From: Sphingobacteriaceae bacterium DW12
Lineage (GTDB): Bacteria; Bacteroidota; Bacteroidia; Sphingobacteriales; Sphingobacteriaceae
Length of the DNA stretch: 64,000 nt
Assembly (NCBI GenBank): GCA_000783305.1
Contig: JROE01000006.1
Location: 248,001 to 312,000, forward strand
Reading direction: 5' to 3'
Each line of letters starts with the position of its first letter. Position 1 is the stretch's first letter. The notes beneath the pieces were generated by a model. That model made no database searches, had not been told where the DNA came from, and was given only the letters and a program-made list of their open reading frames with translations. Position numbers and translations under genes: made by a program. Positions 10,664 through 21,226 of this stretch are shown in pieces.

Positions 10664-11764
10664 TTAATTATTTGTAAGTTGGTTCAATAATAAATTGACG
10701 CGGTCTAATTGCGCCATATCTTTAGAAGCAGTATAATACATTGCTAATGATTTAAGCGCATTAACATCATAAGGCTTCACTTCATTAGCTTTCAATAGGT
10801 AGTTCTGAGCATTGTATTGCGCCTCATTATCATCGTTATTGACCAAAAAACCATTCAGATAAATAAGGCCTATTGCCAAATTAGCTTCGTAGTTATTGCG
10901 ATCGAATTTGATGACCTTCTCATAGTATTCTTTAGCCTTTTCAATATGGTTAAGCGATTCATTCGCGTATCCAGCTAGATAATTAAGGTCAATATTTTCG
11001 GGCTCGTAAGCAATTGCTTCGTCAATAATCGGAACAATCGCATCATAAGATTTGTTGTTCGAATAAATCTGAATCAATTGGAAGAGTATCTCCTTACTTT
11101 TAGGAAATTGCAACCTACCTTGGGATAGAACGTCCAAAGTTGCTTGTTTCTTATCTTGAACCGTGTAAATTTGTGCTAATTTTAAATAATCATTAGGTGT
11201 TACCTTGTCTGACTCTACAATAGACTCGTATAATTCAGCCGCCTTAGTATAATCTTTGCTCTCTAACGCTAGTATGGCAAGATTTGCTGTCACAGCTGTA
11301 TTGTTGGAATTTAACGCATCTACCTTCTCATAAAAAGAATAGGCCTCTTTAAGCTTGTTTTCTTTAAGGGCTTTGTTGGCCTTGAAGATAAGTGCAGAGA
11401 TTAGATTCTGCCTTACATAGTTGACTTCAGAGCTGTACTCGTCAGAAGCTCCCTTTTTGTCGATAAGTTGAAGTGCTTTTTCCGAAAGTTCGATAGGGTC
11501 AGCGCTATACTTTTGCTGACGCAAAGAATCAGTAACAGCGTAGGAACTATACACCAATGCTCGCAGCACATTGTTTTTGACTTGCGCAGAATCTTTTTTG
11601 GTGGCAAATGCCGCGTCAGCAAATTTGCGGGCATTCTCTAAATGTTTAAATTCTCCTGTTTTCGTGTATAAAGCAAAACTGTTGTTGCCCTCCTTGATAT
11701 TGGATTGGGCAACAACAGTAAAGCTGAATGTAGTGAAAATTAATATAGCTATTAAAATTTTCAT
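10664..11764 (-). CDS. Exported tetratricopeptide repeat protein
   Basis: A 366-residue protein with a signal peptide (MKILIAILIFTTFSFTVVAQ) and at least five TPR-like helical pairs, for example LKEAYSFYEKVDALNSNNT and IEKAKEYYEKVIKFDRNNY. I place the start at 11764. The frame is open to 11860, but the extra 32 residues lack family character and run into gyrA. It lies 13 bases after the gyrA stop and 2 bases before the next TPR gene, so all three are probably co-transcribed. Function is unknown. A periplasmic protein-interaction role is inferred from the repeats. Confidence 0.87.
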   Translation of the reverse strand: MKILIAILIFTTFSFTVVAQSNIKEGNNSFALYTKTGEFKHLENARKFADAAFATKKDSAQVKNNVLRALVYSSYAVTDSLRQQKYSADPIELSEKALQLIDKKGASDEYSSEVNYVRQNLISALIFKANKALKENKLKEAYSFYEKVDALNSNNTAVTANLAILALESKDYTKAAELYESIVESDKVTPNDYLKLAQIYTVQDKKQATLDVLSQGRLQFPKSKEILFQLIQIYSNNKSYDAIVPIIDEAIAYEPENIDLNYLAGYANESLNHIEKAKEYYEKVIKFDRNNYEANLAIGLIYLNGFLVNNDDNEAQYNAQNYLLKANEVKPYDVNALKSLAMYYTASKDMAQLDRVNLLLNQLTNN

Positions 11765-11777
11765 GGGTTGTTTCTTT

Positions 11778-14342
11778 TTATTCAGTGTCGTTGATAGTTG
11801 TGTCTTCATCTGTAGCTGCAGTATCCTCGCCTTCGACTGGTTCACCTTCGATGAATTCAATCTCCTCTTCCTCTTCTCTTTCTACTTTAGTAATAGATGC
11901 GATTTCGTCATTGTCCTTGAGGTTTATCAATCGTACTCCTTGCGTTGCTCTTCCCATCACACGTAGGTCCGCTACGCCAATACGGATAACGATGCCCGAC
12001 TTGTTGATAATCATCAAATCCTCATTGTCTGTCACTCCTTTGATAGCTACCAATTCGCCGGTTTTGTCGGTCACATTGATGGTCTTAACACCTTTACCAC
12101 CACGGTTGGTGACACGATAATCCTCAATGTCTGTCCGTTTTCCATACCCCTTTTCAGAGACTACTAGTACGGTGACTTCTGGATTATTCACACTAATCAT
12201 GCCAACTACCTCGTCATTTTCATGGCCTAAGGTAATTCCACGGACACCTGTGGCTGTTCTACCCATAGGACGTACAGTAGATTCATTAAAACGAATAGCA
12301 CGACCCGAACGTAGCGCCATGACTATTTCACTGCTACCATCGGTCAATGAGGCTTCGATAAGTTGATCGCCTTCATTGATATTGATTGCATTGATACCAT
12401 TGGCGCGAGGTCTAGAGTATGCCTCAAGAGACGTCTTCTTAATCGTACCCTTTTTGGTACACATGATGATAAAGTTGTTCTCGAGGTATTCTTGGTCTTT
12501 CAGGTTGATGACCTTAATGTATGCCTTGATCTTTTCATCTTTCGGAATGTTGATGATGTTCTGTAGAGCACGGCCTCTAGAGGTACGGCTTCCCTCAGGT
12601 ATCTCAAAGGCCCTCAGCCAGAAACAGCGTCCAGCTTCAGTAAAAAACAACATATAATTGTGCGCCGAAGCGGTAATGATATGCTCCGTGAAATCTTCTT
12701 CGCGGGTGTTGGTGCCGATAGAACCTCTTCCCCCTCTGCCTTGTCTTTTATACTCAGATAGTGGGGTGCGTTTGACGTAGCTGTTGTGCGAAATGGTGAT
12801 GACAATCTCTTCGTCGTCGATGAAATCTTCCATTCGCATATCTTCGGCCGAGTGTACGACTATTGAACGGCGTTCATCGCCATACTTCTCTTTAACTTCT
12901 GCAAGTTCATCTTTGATAATCTGCATACGAAGTGTTTCGTCGCCAAGGACGCTTTTTAAGTATTCGATCGTTTTCATCAACTCGTCGTACTCTTCTCTGA
13001 TTTTGTCGCGTTCCAGTCCTGTCAAGCGACGTAAGGTCATATCGAGTATGGCGCGAGCTTGCAAGTCTGATAAACCAAATTTTTCCATTAGCCCCATACG
13101 CGCGTCTTCTGGTGTTTGTGAAGCACGAATCAACTTAATAACTTCATCTAAATGGTCTAAAGCGATTAAATAACCCTCTAAGATGTGAGCTCTCTTTTCT
13201 GCTTCAGCCAATTCAAATTTAGTACGGCGAATCACTACTTCGTGACGATGCTCCACAAACTCGTGAATCATGTCCTTCAGATTCATCATGACCGGCCTTC
13301 CTTTTACGAGGGCAATGTTATTTACTGAAAAAGAGGTCTGTAAGGCTGTATATTTGTATAGATTGTTTAGAACAACATTGGCATTTGCATCACGCTTGAT
13401 ATCATAGACAACACGAAATCCTTCTCTGTCTGACTCATCGCGAATTTCGGAAATACCTTCAAGTTTTTTCTCGTTGACTAATTCTGCCGTACGTTTGATC
13501 ATGTCGGCTTTGTTGACTTGATACGGGATTTCAGTGACGATAATGGTCTCTTTCCCGTTTTTGGTCGTTTCAATCTCGGCTTTTGCACGCATGACAATAC
13601 GTCCACGCCCTGTCTCGAAAGCATCTTTAACGCCGTTGTAACCATAGATGATTCCGCCTGTTGGAAAGTCAGGGGCTTTGATGTGCTGCATCAACTCTGA
13701 AATCTCTATATCACGGTTATCAATATAGGCAATGGTACCATCTACTACTTCCGATAGATTGTGAGGAGCCATATTGGTAGCCATACCGACCGCGATTCCA
13801 GAAGCACCATTCACTAGGAGGTTAGGGATGCGGGATGGTAATACAGTCGGTTCTTCCAATGAATCGTCAAAGTTGAGACGGAAATCAACCGTGTCTTTGG
13901 CGATGTCTGAAAGCATCTCTTCCGCAATTTTCTTTAATCTAGCTTCAGTATAACGCATTGCCGCAGGAGGATCTCCATCAATAGATCCATAGTTACCTTG
14001 GCCATCTACCAACGGGTAGCGCATACTCCAATCCTGTGCTAGACGTACCATCGCATCGTAAACCGAAGAGTCACCATGTGGGTGATACTTTCCGAGAACG
14101 TCTCCGACAATACGTGCGGATTTTTTGTAGGGTTTGCTGCTAGTGACCCCTAGGTCGAGCATGCCGTAGAGCACACGTCTATGGACTGGTTTTAGACCAT
14201 CGCGCGCATCTGGAAGAGCACGGGAAACAATCACTGACATCGAATAATCGATGTAAGCAGCTTTCATCTGGTCCTCAATATTAATAGGGATTATCCGGCC
14301 GTTAGCGGACAAATTGTTTTCGTTTTCTGTTTCTTCAGCCAT
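11778..14342 (-). CDS. gyrA: DNA gyrase subunit A
   Basis: An 854-residue subunit that cuts and rejoins DNA as an A2B2 complex to introduce negative supercoils. It has the winged-helix domain with catalytic tyrosine Tyr131 in AAMRYTEAR, and the quinolone-determining segment GDSSVYD with Ser92 and Asp96 as in sensitive enzymes (E. coli Ser83 and Asp87). The C-terminal beta-pinwheel carries the GyrA box QGRGGRG. An acidic tail rich in Glu and Asp follows. The length is normal. It heads a leftward operon with two TPR genes. gyrB is not in the window. Confidence 0.98.
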   Translation of the reverse strand: MAEETENENNLSANGRIIPINIEDQMKAAYIDYSMSVIVSRALPDARDGLKPVHRRVLYGMLDLGVTSSKPYKKSARIVGDVLGKYHPHGDSSVYDAMVRLAQDWSMRYPLVDGQGNYGSIDGDPPAAMRYTEARLKKIAEEMLSDIAKDTVDFRLNFDDSLEEPTVLPSRIPNLLVNGASGIAVGMATNMAPHNLSEVVDGTIAYIDNRDIEISELMQHIKAPDFPTGGIIYGYNGVKDAFETGRGRIVMRAKAEIETTKNGKETIIVTEIPYQVNKADMIKRTAELVNEKKLEGISEIRDESDREGFRVVYDIKRDANANVVLNNLYKYTALQTSFSVNNIALVKGRPVMMNLKDMIHEFVEHRHEVVIRRTKFELAEAEKRAHILEGYLIALDHLDEVIKLIRASQTPEDARMGLMEKFGLSDLQARAILDMTLRRLTGLERDKIREEYDELMKTIEYLKSVLGDETLRMQIIKDELAEVKEKYGDERRSIVVHSAEDMRMEDFIDDEEIVITISHNSYVKRTPLSEYKRQGRGGRGSIGTNTREEDFTEHIITASAHNYMLFFTEAGRCFWLRAFEIPEGSRTSRGRALQNIINIPKDEKIKAYIKVINLKDQEYLENNFIIMCTKKGTIKKTSLEAYSRPRANGINAININEGDQLIEASLTDGSSEIVMALRSGRAIRFNESTVRPMGRTATGVRGITLGHENDEVVGMISVNNPEVTVLVVSEKGYGKRTDIEDYRVTNRGGKGVKTINVTDKTGELVAIKGVTDNEDLMIINKSGIVIRIGVADLRVMGRATQGVRLINLKDNDEIASITKVEREEEEEIEFIEGEPVEGEDTAATDEDTTINDTE

Positions 14343-14768
14343 ATTAAGTTGGGTTCGATAAAACTAATGCATTACCGTAGCCACTCTTGTAAGTGACATA
14401 CGCATGCGAAGATACGGAATAATACCCATTTTTGGAATCATTTGGGCTTTTAAATTTGTTAAAAACGGCCCTCGGAAATTACATCGATATCAGCCACTAC
14501 TAGATAGGTTCAAATCATTTTACTCAATCTATAAACCTAATTTTATTTTCTGTTTTATTTATCATATTTATTTCATAATCAGTTATTTAAATTTTGTAAT
14601 ATCTATTGTGAATTTATCTGAATTTAGATTGAACCAATCTTTAGCATTTGTGCAATCTGTCGGTTGAGTTTGCAAGCGATGGGGTACGTGATTAGGTAGG
14701 TGGATGGTAAAGTGCCTTAACCCATCTTTTTAACCTCTTGTAGATAGATTTGTAGATAGCAGATTAGA
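14343..14768. other. Intergenic region upstream of gyrA
   Basis: About 425 bases with no gene I can support. TATCTTCG on the minus strand at 14414-14407 may be the -7 element of the gyrA promoter, without a clear -33. The region around 14500-14620 is AT-rich. An 87-codon frame at 14404-14667 has low-complexity content and no family resemblance. Confidence 0.45.
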
Positions 14769-15545
14769 CTATTTTTTGATGTTTTCAATGTCAATTATTT
14801 CTGCTCGATAGCCAACTATGGCATCTTTTAGAATTTTTATCCTCAAGGAGGCAAGGTTGTTTTTGTCTTTCCTTTCCATCAGCAGGAGGATATTACCATT
14901 ATCTAAATTCACTTCTCTGATTTGGTCGTTCTCCAGTACCTCAAAAAAAGGAAAATCAGATTCAAATATGGAATTGTTGGTTTGTGTAATCAAGCCCTTG
15001 TATCCATCATCACTGTTTATGAAAAGAATAGGGTAATGAGACGGGGAGGAAGTGGTAGTGCTATTCTTTGTGGTATCCAGTTCATAATTTTTTAATCGGA
15101 CGAACGAAAGCTTGGTATTGCCAATTTGCATCTCTTTTGGGGCAAAGGAACTGGATGGAGAGTATATCTGCTTACCGTCGACTATAGCATCTCCTAATGA
15201 CGTTTTTATCCGTAGATAGACCTGCGCACTCTCCGTTCCACTTGTTTGTATTGCTTCGCCATTCATCAATAGTTCGGATATTCCCGTAATCTGAACTATT
15301 TTACCTTCATTTATAAGTGTGTCAATGGCCATTAAGCTATCATTCAATAAAACAATCGAGTCTCCGATGGCAATACCTTCCGTTTCCAAGCTTTGGAAGT
15401 CTAATGGGAGTGTGGCTAAGGTATGTTGTGCACGTTCAGGCTGTGTATTGACAGTGTAGCTTTTTCCTTTGTTTTGACAGGAATATAGGTGTGTTGTCAC
15501 TAGTGCAACGGTAATTAGGATGAGATTTCTACGGGATAAATTCAT
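14769..15545 (-). CDS. Hypothetical lipoprotein
   Basis: A 258-residue protein. The N-terminus (MNLSRRNLILITVALVTTHL) followed by the lipobox YSCQ predicts a lipoprotein. A stretch around residues 65-110 (IAIGDSIVLLNDSLMAIDTL) contains short beta-rich repeats. I do not recognise the family. I start at 15545 because the 14 extra residues of the longer frame precede an obvious signal sequence. It is a single gene between gyrA and a small plus-strand gene. Confidence 0.65.
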   Translation of the reverse strand: MNLSRRNLILITVALVTTHLYSCQNKGKSYTVNTQPERAQHTLATLPLDFQSLETEGIAIGDSIVLLNDSLMAIDTLINEGKIVQITGISELLMNGEAIQTSGTESAQVYLRIKTSLGDAIVDGKQIYSPSSSFAPKEMQIGNTKLSFVRLKNYELDTTKNSTTTSSPSHYPILFINSDDGYKGLITQTNNSIFESDFPFFEVLENDQIREVNLDNGNILLLMERKDKNNLASLRIKILKDAIVGYRAEIIDIENIKK

Positions 15546-15761
15546 AATGTTTGCAACTTCTATGCTTTTTGAGAATAATGATTGCAAAAAATGTACCTCT
15601 TTTCGATAGGGTAGACGTATTTGTTCAATAATTTGCGTTGCGGAGATTTCTTAATCAACTTTTGGTCAGTTGTTTAATTAAATTTTAAGGATTCCTTTAC
15701 TTTGAGTAAACAAGAGAACGTTTTCTTTGTTATGCAGATATAGGTTTATACTTAATAATGG

Positions 15762-16031
15762 ATGGCCATGATTTTCAAACGTGTAAATTATCAGATTCTT
15801 CGTGATCTCAAGGCTAAGGGGTTCACTTTGTTGGTGTCCGATCAGCGTGCTGACGACCAAACGCCAATTTATATTCCAGTTAAAGTGGAAAATGCGCAAC
15901 GATATCTAGCGGTTGAGGTTACACCCCAGCGGACAGAAGAGTCTACAAGAAGCAAGTTGTTATTGATCATTGATGAATTGTTGGTCAAATTTGATGAAAA
16001 GCAAGTGTTTGGCGTTATTCGCTTTGACTGA
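15762..16031 (+). CDS. Conserved small hypothetical protein
   Basis: An 89-residue soluble protein (MAMIFKRVNYQILRDLKAKG, ending VFGVIRFD) with mixed alpha/beta composition and no signal or membrane segment. The composition is that of a real coding frame, and no longer competing frame exists on the other strand apart from an AT-rich 73-codon frame at 15678-15899. I do not recognise a family. It is isolated, with a minus-strand methyltransferase gene downstream. Confidence 0.5.
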   Translation: MAMIFKRVNYQILRDLKAKGFTLLVSDQRADDQTPIYIPVKVENAQRYLAVEVTPQRTEESTRSKLLLIIDELLVKFDEKQVFGVIRFD

Positions 16032-16108
16032 TGGTCGTGGTCGTATTTGATCCATTACGTAATCGAAGACGAAATCCCTAATTGCCTTAAACAAGTAATC
16101 CTAACAAC

Positions 16109-16885
16109 TTAATAACTGGCATATAAAATATTCCGTTTGAAGGAGTATAGGGCAGGAAGCCTTTTAGTTCGTTGTGTTATTCTGTTCTTGAACTCGGCAA
16201 CAAATTGTTCTCTTACTTCTCCATTTAAACGTTCCATATAAGGGATCAAGGTTGACCCTGAAATGAATTCAAATAAATCATTGGGGTGATTTGCAATAAT
16301 CGGATATACTTTTTGCATCACCTCTTGTTTTTTACTGCCATTCTCAAATAATATCTGCGCATAGTCATCAATACTCAGTACTGGGGATTCACGTTTCCAA
16401 TGTCCCAGTGCAGATGCATAGGGCTCTTGCTGTACCAATTCGAGAATCATCAGATTAAGGATGTTGTCATTTTGTGCAGGAATCTGTATGGCCAGTTGAC
16501 CTCCTGGTTTCAATTTAGATACAATCCTAGGGATGAGAGTGGCATGGTCATCTATCCACTGAAGTGCAGCATTCGAAAAAATAAGGTCCCACTGCTCTTC
16601 CTGCGCCAGTTGTTCTTGGATACTGCGTTTGGCAAAAGAAACATTCTCCTTAACGAAGGGGATGGACTTGGCGAGCATTTCTGCGGACGAATCCACTCCA
16701 ACGATATTCGCATTGGGCAAGTACTCGGAAAGCTGATGGGTCAGCTCCCCGGTGCCGCAGCCCAAATCGACCACCTTCATATCATGTCTTTTCTCAATCC
16801 AATTTAACAAATCGAAAAAAGGTGCAAATCGCTCTCTTTTAAACAGCGTATATTGGTCTGGGTTCCATTGCATTGCTTTTGTCAT
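16109..16885 (-). CDS. tam: Trans-aconitate 2-methyltransferase-like SAM methyltransferase
   Basis: A 258-residue class I SAM methyltransferase. It opens with MQWNPDQYTLFKRERFAPFFDLL, has motif I VVDLGCGTGELT, then VGVDSSAEML, and WDLIFSNAALQWI. This layout matches Tam, which methylates trans-aconitate to detoxify it. It is the third gene of a leftward operon with a HAD phosphatase and a serine hydrolase (8-base gap). BioC belongs to a related group, but the N-terminal WNPDQY and the LQWI segments favour Tam. Substrate is inferred only. Confidence 0.8.
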   Translation of the reverse strand: MTKAMQWNPDQYTLFKRERFAPFFDLLNWIEKRHDMKVVDLGCGTGELTHQLSEYLPNANIVGVDSSAEMLAKSIPFVKENVSFAKRSIQEQLAQEEQWDLIFSNAALQWIDDHATLIPRIVSKLKPGGQLAIQIPAQNDNILNLMILELVQQEPYASALGHWKRESPVLSIDDYAQILFENGSKKQEVMQKVYPIIANHPNDLFEFISGSTLIPYMERLNGEVREQFVAEFKNRITQRTKRLPALYSFKRNILYASY

Positions 16886-16893
16886 TTATCTGG

Positions 16894-18441
16894 TCAATTT
16901 ATTTTCTTAAATTCTAGGTCGTGGAAATCATAGCTGAAGTCTGTCAATGGAGATATTGCTTTCATTGTGAATCCACTAACCTTATCTTGATACACCTTAA
17001 AGTTAACAAAAGCATCTGCCTGAAAATAACGATTGTCCCATTTTATGACAAACGTATCATCTTTATAGAAAAAGAGCTGCCCTGTTAACTGTGGTGATCG
17101 TTTGGATTGGAATCTCAGTTTCCCATTACTGCGAAAGATCTTCACCTCTCCCAGCCAATTATCAACAAATTTTCCTTCCCATATGTTTTCTAAAAGTCTA
17201 TTTTTTTTGCTTTGATTGCTTATCGTTTGCCAGACATCACGTGTGATTTTGTCAGCTTCTGCAGTAGACGATTCGTTTTCGGATTGGTATTTGGCAACCC
17301 AGTCTTGTCGAGGTATCCCGAGGTAAAAATCCTTTATCGTGTTGGATATGGCCATGAAAGCCGCGCCCTCCTGTTGATTGGTTAGTACAATGATGCCTAA
17401 TTGAAGCTGTGGAATCATCACAATCTGTGTCACCATACCCTCTAAACCTCCAGTATGTGATACCTCCAATTTACCCGCGATGTCGGTGAGTCTGAATCCC
17501 AATCCATACGCCCTGAAGAGAGAGTTATATGGTGGGGTGGTATAGACGGGCATCAAAGTTTGTGGTTTTGTCAATTCATCCATCTGTCGTTTGGATACAA
17601 TTTGACGACCGGCTATGGTCCCATTTTCTAAGTGTAGGGACACCCATTTGATGAGGTCATCTACATTGGAATAGATACCACCTGCGGCATCCATCGTAGT
17701 GCCATCATATTTGTGTACCACGTGTAGTTGGCCATCAATAGGTACATGTGGGTCGATTATATTTTCAGAGCTCTTCAGTAAGTGCCAATTTGGTGCGGAA
17801 CGCTCCATCTGGAGTGGAGTCAAAATATGTTCAGATATGAATTGCGCCCAAGTTTGCCCAGATACACGTTCAATGACTACACCTGCAACAATGTATAACA
17901 GGTTGTCATAATCATATTTTGTCCTGAACCCGGAGACAGGCTTGAGGTACTGGATGTTATGAACAATGTCTTTAGGTGTGAAATCATTACTATCAGGCCA
18001 GATCATCAAATCTCCTGCACCCAGCCCTAGTCCGCTGCGATGTGTAAGCAAATCACGGATTGTAAAGTGTGTGCTTACGTAGGGGTCGTACAGTTTGAAC
18101 TCTGGGATATACTGTTGTACTCGATCATCCCATTGCAGCTTCTTTTGGTCAATGAGGATGGCGAGGGCAGTTGCTGTAAATGCTTTTGAATTGGAAGCAA
18201 TTCCAAAATTTGTCTGTGTATTGACAGGTTGCTTGGTATGGATGCTGGTCACACCATATCCTTTTTTTAGGACTACCTTTCCGTCTTTTACAATGCCTAA
18301 TGCAACACCAGGTACGTTAAAGGTTTTTAATGTTTTTGCAACTAATGCATCTATTGTGTGCTCTTCGATATCTTGGGCAGTACTTCGTTGAACTAAGGTG
18401 AGGAGCAGTACGAATGTCAACAATGGATATAGTCTGGTCAT
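16894..18441 (-). CDS. Serine hydrolase, class C beta-lactamase family
   Basis: A 515-residue protein with a signal peptide ending near TAQ (residue 23). It has the penicillin-recognition fold signature: SxxK at Ser83-Asn-Ser-Lys86, YxN at Tyr178-Asp-Asn180, and the third motif HTG in SHTGGLEG. The extra 150-residue C-terminal domain resembles the DUF3471-type lipocalin-like region found on esterases and peptidases of this family. Likely a periplasmic esterase or D-aminopeptidase; true beta-lactamase activity is less likely given the C-terminal extension. Its ATG overlaps the upstream HAD gene stop (18438-18441). Confidence 0.88.
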   Translation of the reverse strand: MTRLYPLLTFVLLLTLVQRSTAQDIEEHTIDALVAKTLKTFNVPGVALGIVKDGKVVLKKGYGVTSIHTKQPVNTQTNFGIASNSKAFTATALAILIDQKKLQWDDRVQQYIPEFKLYDPYVSTHFTIRDLLTHRSGLGLGAGDLMIWPDSNDFTPKDIVHNIQYLKPVSGFRTKYDYDNLLYIVAGVVIERVSGQTWAQFISEHILTPLQMERSAPNWHLLKSSENIIDPHVPIDGQLHVVHKYDGTTMDAAGGIYSNVDDLIKWVSLHLENGTIAGRQIVSKRQMDELTKPQTLMPVYTTPPYNSLFRAYGLGFRLTDIAGKLEVSHTGGLEGMVTQIVMIPQLQLGIIVLTNQQEGAAFMAISNTIKDFYLGIPRQDWVAKYQSENESSTAEADKITRDVWQTISNQSKKNRLLENIWEGKFVDNWLGEVKIFRSNGKLRFQSKRSPQLTGQLFFYKDDTFVIKWDNRYFQADAFVNFKVYQDKVSGFTMKAISPLTDFSYDFHDLEFKKIN

Positions 18442-19106
18442 GCTGGTTGGCGATTAGTGGTTAAGAACTGATTGAGTGCTGCTACGCTCTCGATGGTGTA
18501 TGTCGCTCCAGCCATCTCCAACTCTTGGCGATTTCCAAATCCGTACAATACACCCGCCGTGTCCATCCCTGTATTTTGCCCACCAATGACATCGTATTTA
18601 CGGTCGCCAATCATCAGCGTATGTGTCGTGTCATGGATGTTGTTTTCGGCCAATACGTGTTGGATGACATGTGTTTTGGTCGGTCTTGAATCGTCAAGTG
18701 CGCTGCCTCCCACAAAGTCAAAATAACCGCGAATACTAAAATAGTCAAGTATCTGTTCGGCAAATATAGTCGGTTTTGAAGTCGCCAAATATAACCGGTA
18801 GCCATTTTTCTTGGCAGTGGCTAGTAAGTCTTTGATACCATCATAAAGTATATTTTCATATAGTCCTTTCTTCGCGAAGCGTTCCCTATACTTCAATACT
18901 CCCATATCAGCCTGCGCTTCAGTGAAATGATATTTTTCCAATAGTGTTTGTTTGATAGGAGGGCCTATAAGCGGTTCCAAGCTATGTAAATCATCGACTT
19001 GGATTCCAAAATGTGCTAAAGAATAAGCTATTGATTTGGTGATGCCTTCCGCAGGGTCAGATAAGGTACCATCTAGGTCGAACAATAAATTTCGATAGTG
19101 CTTCAT
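18438..19106 (-). CDS. HAD superfamily phosphatase (phosphoglycolate phosphatase-like)
   Basis: A 222-residue HAD hydrolase with motif I FDLDGTL (nucleophile Asp10, acid Asp12), motif II in LATSKP, lysine motif III, and motif IV MIGDRKYDV. The cap is helical (subclass I), as in Gph. It opens a leftward operon and overlaps the serine hydrolase start by 4 bases. Substrate is not determinable. Phosphoglycolate phosphatase or a nucleotide phosphatase are the best guesses. Confidence 0.85.
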   Translation of the reverse strand: MKHYRNLLFDLDGTLSDPAEGITKSIAYSLAHFGIQVDDLHSLEPLIGPPIKQTLLEKYHFTEAQADMGVLKYRERFAKKGLYENILYDGIKDLLATAKKNGYRLYLATSKPTIFAEQILDYFSIRGYFDFVGGSALDDSRPTKTHVIQHVLAENNIHDTTHTLMIGDRKYDVIGGQNTGMDTAGVLYGFGNRQELEMAGATYTIESVAALNQFLTTNRQPA

Positions 19107-19227
19107 ATATCCAATATAATGAATTGAAGAGAATAATAAAAATTCCGAATAAGAATGGGGCAGCTTTTGAAATCTAATGTTGAAGAAAGTAGAAAAATTG
19201 TTAGTTTAGCAAAAGTTAGGATAAGAT

Positions 19228-20091
19228 ATGGAAAATAACAACAAACGAGGCGGATGGCCTATTACTTTTATTGTTAAGAGCACATTATGGGTAGGGCTTA
19301 TCGTTTCCTTTCCTGTGATGGAAGATGCATATAAGAAGAGTACATATCTTTCGCAAATGGGCTATGCATTGAATACTTTCCTAACGGCTAGCATTTTATT
19401 GTCGGTCGGACGTTTCATCTTGATTGCCCTGTATAATCGCCGCAGTGCGCAGCATAGTGTGCGTGGGAATTTTGTATTGGGGATCAATAGGGTTACGGTT
19501 GTCTTGAATGCAGTCTTTGGCATTATCTCTCTTATGATAGCCTTTGGTATTAATCCTAAGGATTTTGTGACGAGTATGACCATTGTTGCTATGGCCATAG
19601 CGGTTACATTCCGAGAATATATTACCAATATGATCAGTGGATTGATTTTAATGTTTTCCGATCAATTTTCAGTAGGAGACCGCATCAAGGTGGGCGAGTA
19701 CAACGGTAAGATTGTCGATATTACCCTCGCCAATATTGTGGTCAAAAATGATGATGATGATATCGTGTTGATTCCTAATAATGCGGCTTTCACCGAAAAA
19801 GTCGTGAATAAATCTGTACATCAGTCCAACAAGTTGACGGTTAGGTTTGAGCTGCCATTGCAGTCTGCCGTATTTTTGGAGCAATTGGAGACAGACCTCA
19901 AAAAACTTCTTAAAAACCACCCTGAAGTCAGCTGGAACAATGAGGTGGTGCTAAAAGTAATTGATATAGGCAAAGACTACGTCAAGTACAAAATAGAATT
20001 CATTGCCATCAATAGCACGAATAAGCTTCACCGTCAATTGGAAAATGAGGTATTGGTTGAAGTCTTAAAATATCAACGGAACCGGGTTTAA
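19228..20091 (+). CDS. Small-conductance mechanosensitive channel, MscS family
   Basis: A 287-residue membrane protein. Helices lie at about 12-32, 47-67, 90-108 and 112-145, the last being the pore helix (SMTIVAMAIAVTFREYITN MISG region), followed by the MscS beta domain with FSVGDRIKVGEYNGKIVDI and LIPNNAAFTEKVVNKS. It is likely to release solutes on hypo-osmotic shock. It stands alone. Its TAA overlaps the stop of the convergent coaA gene in the palindrome TTTAAA. A second, larger MscS-type channel lies at 33396-35222. Confidence 0.88.
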   Translation: MENNNKRGGWPITFIVKSTLWVGLIVSFPVMEDAYKKSTYLSQMGYALNTFLTASILLSVGRFILIALYNRRSAQHSVRGNFVLGINRVTVVLNAVFGIISLMIAFGINPKDFVTSMTIVAMAIAVTFREYITNMISGLILMFSDQFSVGDRIKVGEYNGKIVDITLANIVVKNDDDDIVLIPNNAAFTEKVVNKSVHQSNKLTVRFELPLQSAVFLEQLETDLKKLLKNHPEVSWNNEVVLKVIDIGKDYVKYKIEFIAINSTNKLHRQLENEVLVEVLKYQRNRV

Positions 20092-21023
20092 ATCTTTCGA
20101 ATCTTAATCTTGCCAACAAAGTGGTGATCTCCTTTTTCTAAGATTAGGTCTGCTCGATAGCGAGTAGGGAGGATGTTTTCAATCAAATTGGGCCGATTGA
20201 TTTCGTTCCAGATATCTGTGGCCATCTGCTTACTTTCGTCCTTATCCATTCCCGCAAACTTGTGGAAGTATGATTTGGGATCTTGGAAAGCTGTGGCTCT
20301 AAGTGATTCGAAGCGGTCTATATACCAGGCCATGATATCCTTCTCTTTGGCATCCACATAGATGGAATAATCGAAAAAATCAGATACGAATACTCCAGTA
20401 CGTTGCGAATTGACCTGAAGTACATTGATGCCTTCAACTATCAAGATATCTGGTGCATCAATGACAATCTTTTCACCCAATACATCGTATACCAAATGCG
20501 AATACAATGGGGCTTCTATATTGGCCTTTCCAGATTTTACATCTGCTAGAAACGTTAATAAGCCCTTTGCATCATAGCTTTCAGGGAATCCCTTTCTATT
20601 CATGATACCCCGTTCTAAAAGGGTGTCGTTGGGATAGAGAAAGCCATCTGTAGTCACCAAATCCACCTTTGGTTTGTCAGGAAGTAGGGAGAGTACTTTC
20701 TGAAGGACACGAGCGGTAGTGCTTTTGCCTACCGCCACTGATCCAGCTATACCAATGATAAAAGGTAGTTTCTTATTGTTGGTCAAGAAAAAACTATTTG
20801 TACTTTGATGCAGAATCTTCGCGTGTTGTATATGGATATGCAAAAGATGCGCCAATGGAAAGTAGATGTCTTCTATCTCTTCCATGGTAAGTGGTTCGTT
20901 CAGCGCACGTAAGTATTGGATATCACTATCCGAGATATTATGCGAAAAATGACCGTTTAATTGCTTCCATTCTTCTCTGGAAAGCAATTGAAATGGGCTA
21001 TTGAAAGTTGCTAATTCTGTCAT
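20088..21023 (-). CDS. coaA: Pantothenate kinase, type I
   Basis: A 311-residue kinase that makes 4'-phosphopantothenate, the first step of coenzyme A synthesis. It has the type I P-loop GIAGSVAVGKST (residues 91-102), DGFLYPN, the RKGFPESYD segment, and the YDVLGEKIVIDAPDILIVEGI region typical of CoaA. The frame is open to 21074, but starting at 21023 (MTELATFNSPFQLL) gives a length like E. coli CoaA (316) and the usual N-terminus. It is a single gene overlapping the end of the convergent mscS-type gene. Confidence 0.94.
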   Translation of the reverse strand: MTELATFNSPFQLLSREEWKQLNGHFSHNISDSDIQYLRALNEPLTMEEIEDIYFPLAHLLHIHIQHAKILHQSTNSFFLTNNKKLPFIIGIAGSVAVGKSTTARVLQKVLSLLPDKPKVDLVTTDGFLYPNDTLLERGIMNRKGFPESYDAKGLLTFLADVKSGKANIEAPLYSHLVYDVLGEKIVIDAPDILIVEGINVLQVNSQRTGVFVSDFFDYSIYVDAKEKDIMAWYIDRFESLRATAFQDPKSYFHKFAGMDKDESKQMATDIWNEINRPNLIENILPTRYRADLILEKGDHHFVGKIKIRKI

Positions 21024-21226
21024 TAATCCGTATTGATACTCTTGAGATGCAAACCTAAATAAATTCTTTTGCAAAATAATACCATAGATATAGAAAATGA
21101 ATTATTCCTAGTAACATCTGTTCAAAGGTAGTCATGGATATCTGAGGTTTTTGTAACTATCTTCCACTCCGAAGTATGCTATTGCAGTGTTACGAGACCT
21201 TTTCTAAGCACACTAAAGCAAAATAA

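Noticed and set aside
11765..11860. Longer start for the second TPR gene
   Set aside because: The extension lies inside gyrA coding sequence, and the later ATG begins an obvious signal peptide.
14404..14667. 87-codon ORF upstream of gyrA
   Set aside because: Phe/Ile/Tyr-rich low-complexity content, no promoter or family character.
15678..15899. 73-codon minus-strand ORF overlapping the 15762 gene
   Set aside because: The plus-strand frame has better protein composition; this looks like its shadow.
16109..16885. BioC (malonyl-ACP methyltransferase) as identity of the methyltransferase
   Set aside because: The WNPDQY opening and LQWI segment match Tam, and it is far from the biotin operon.
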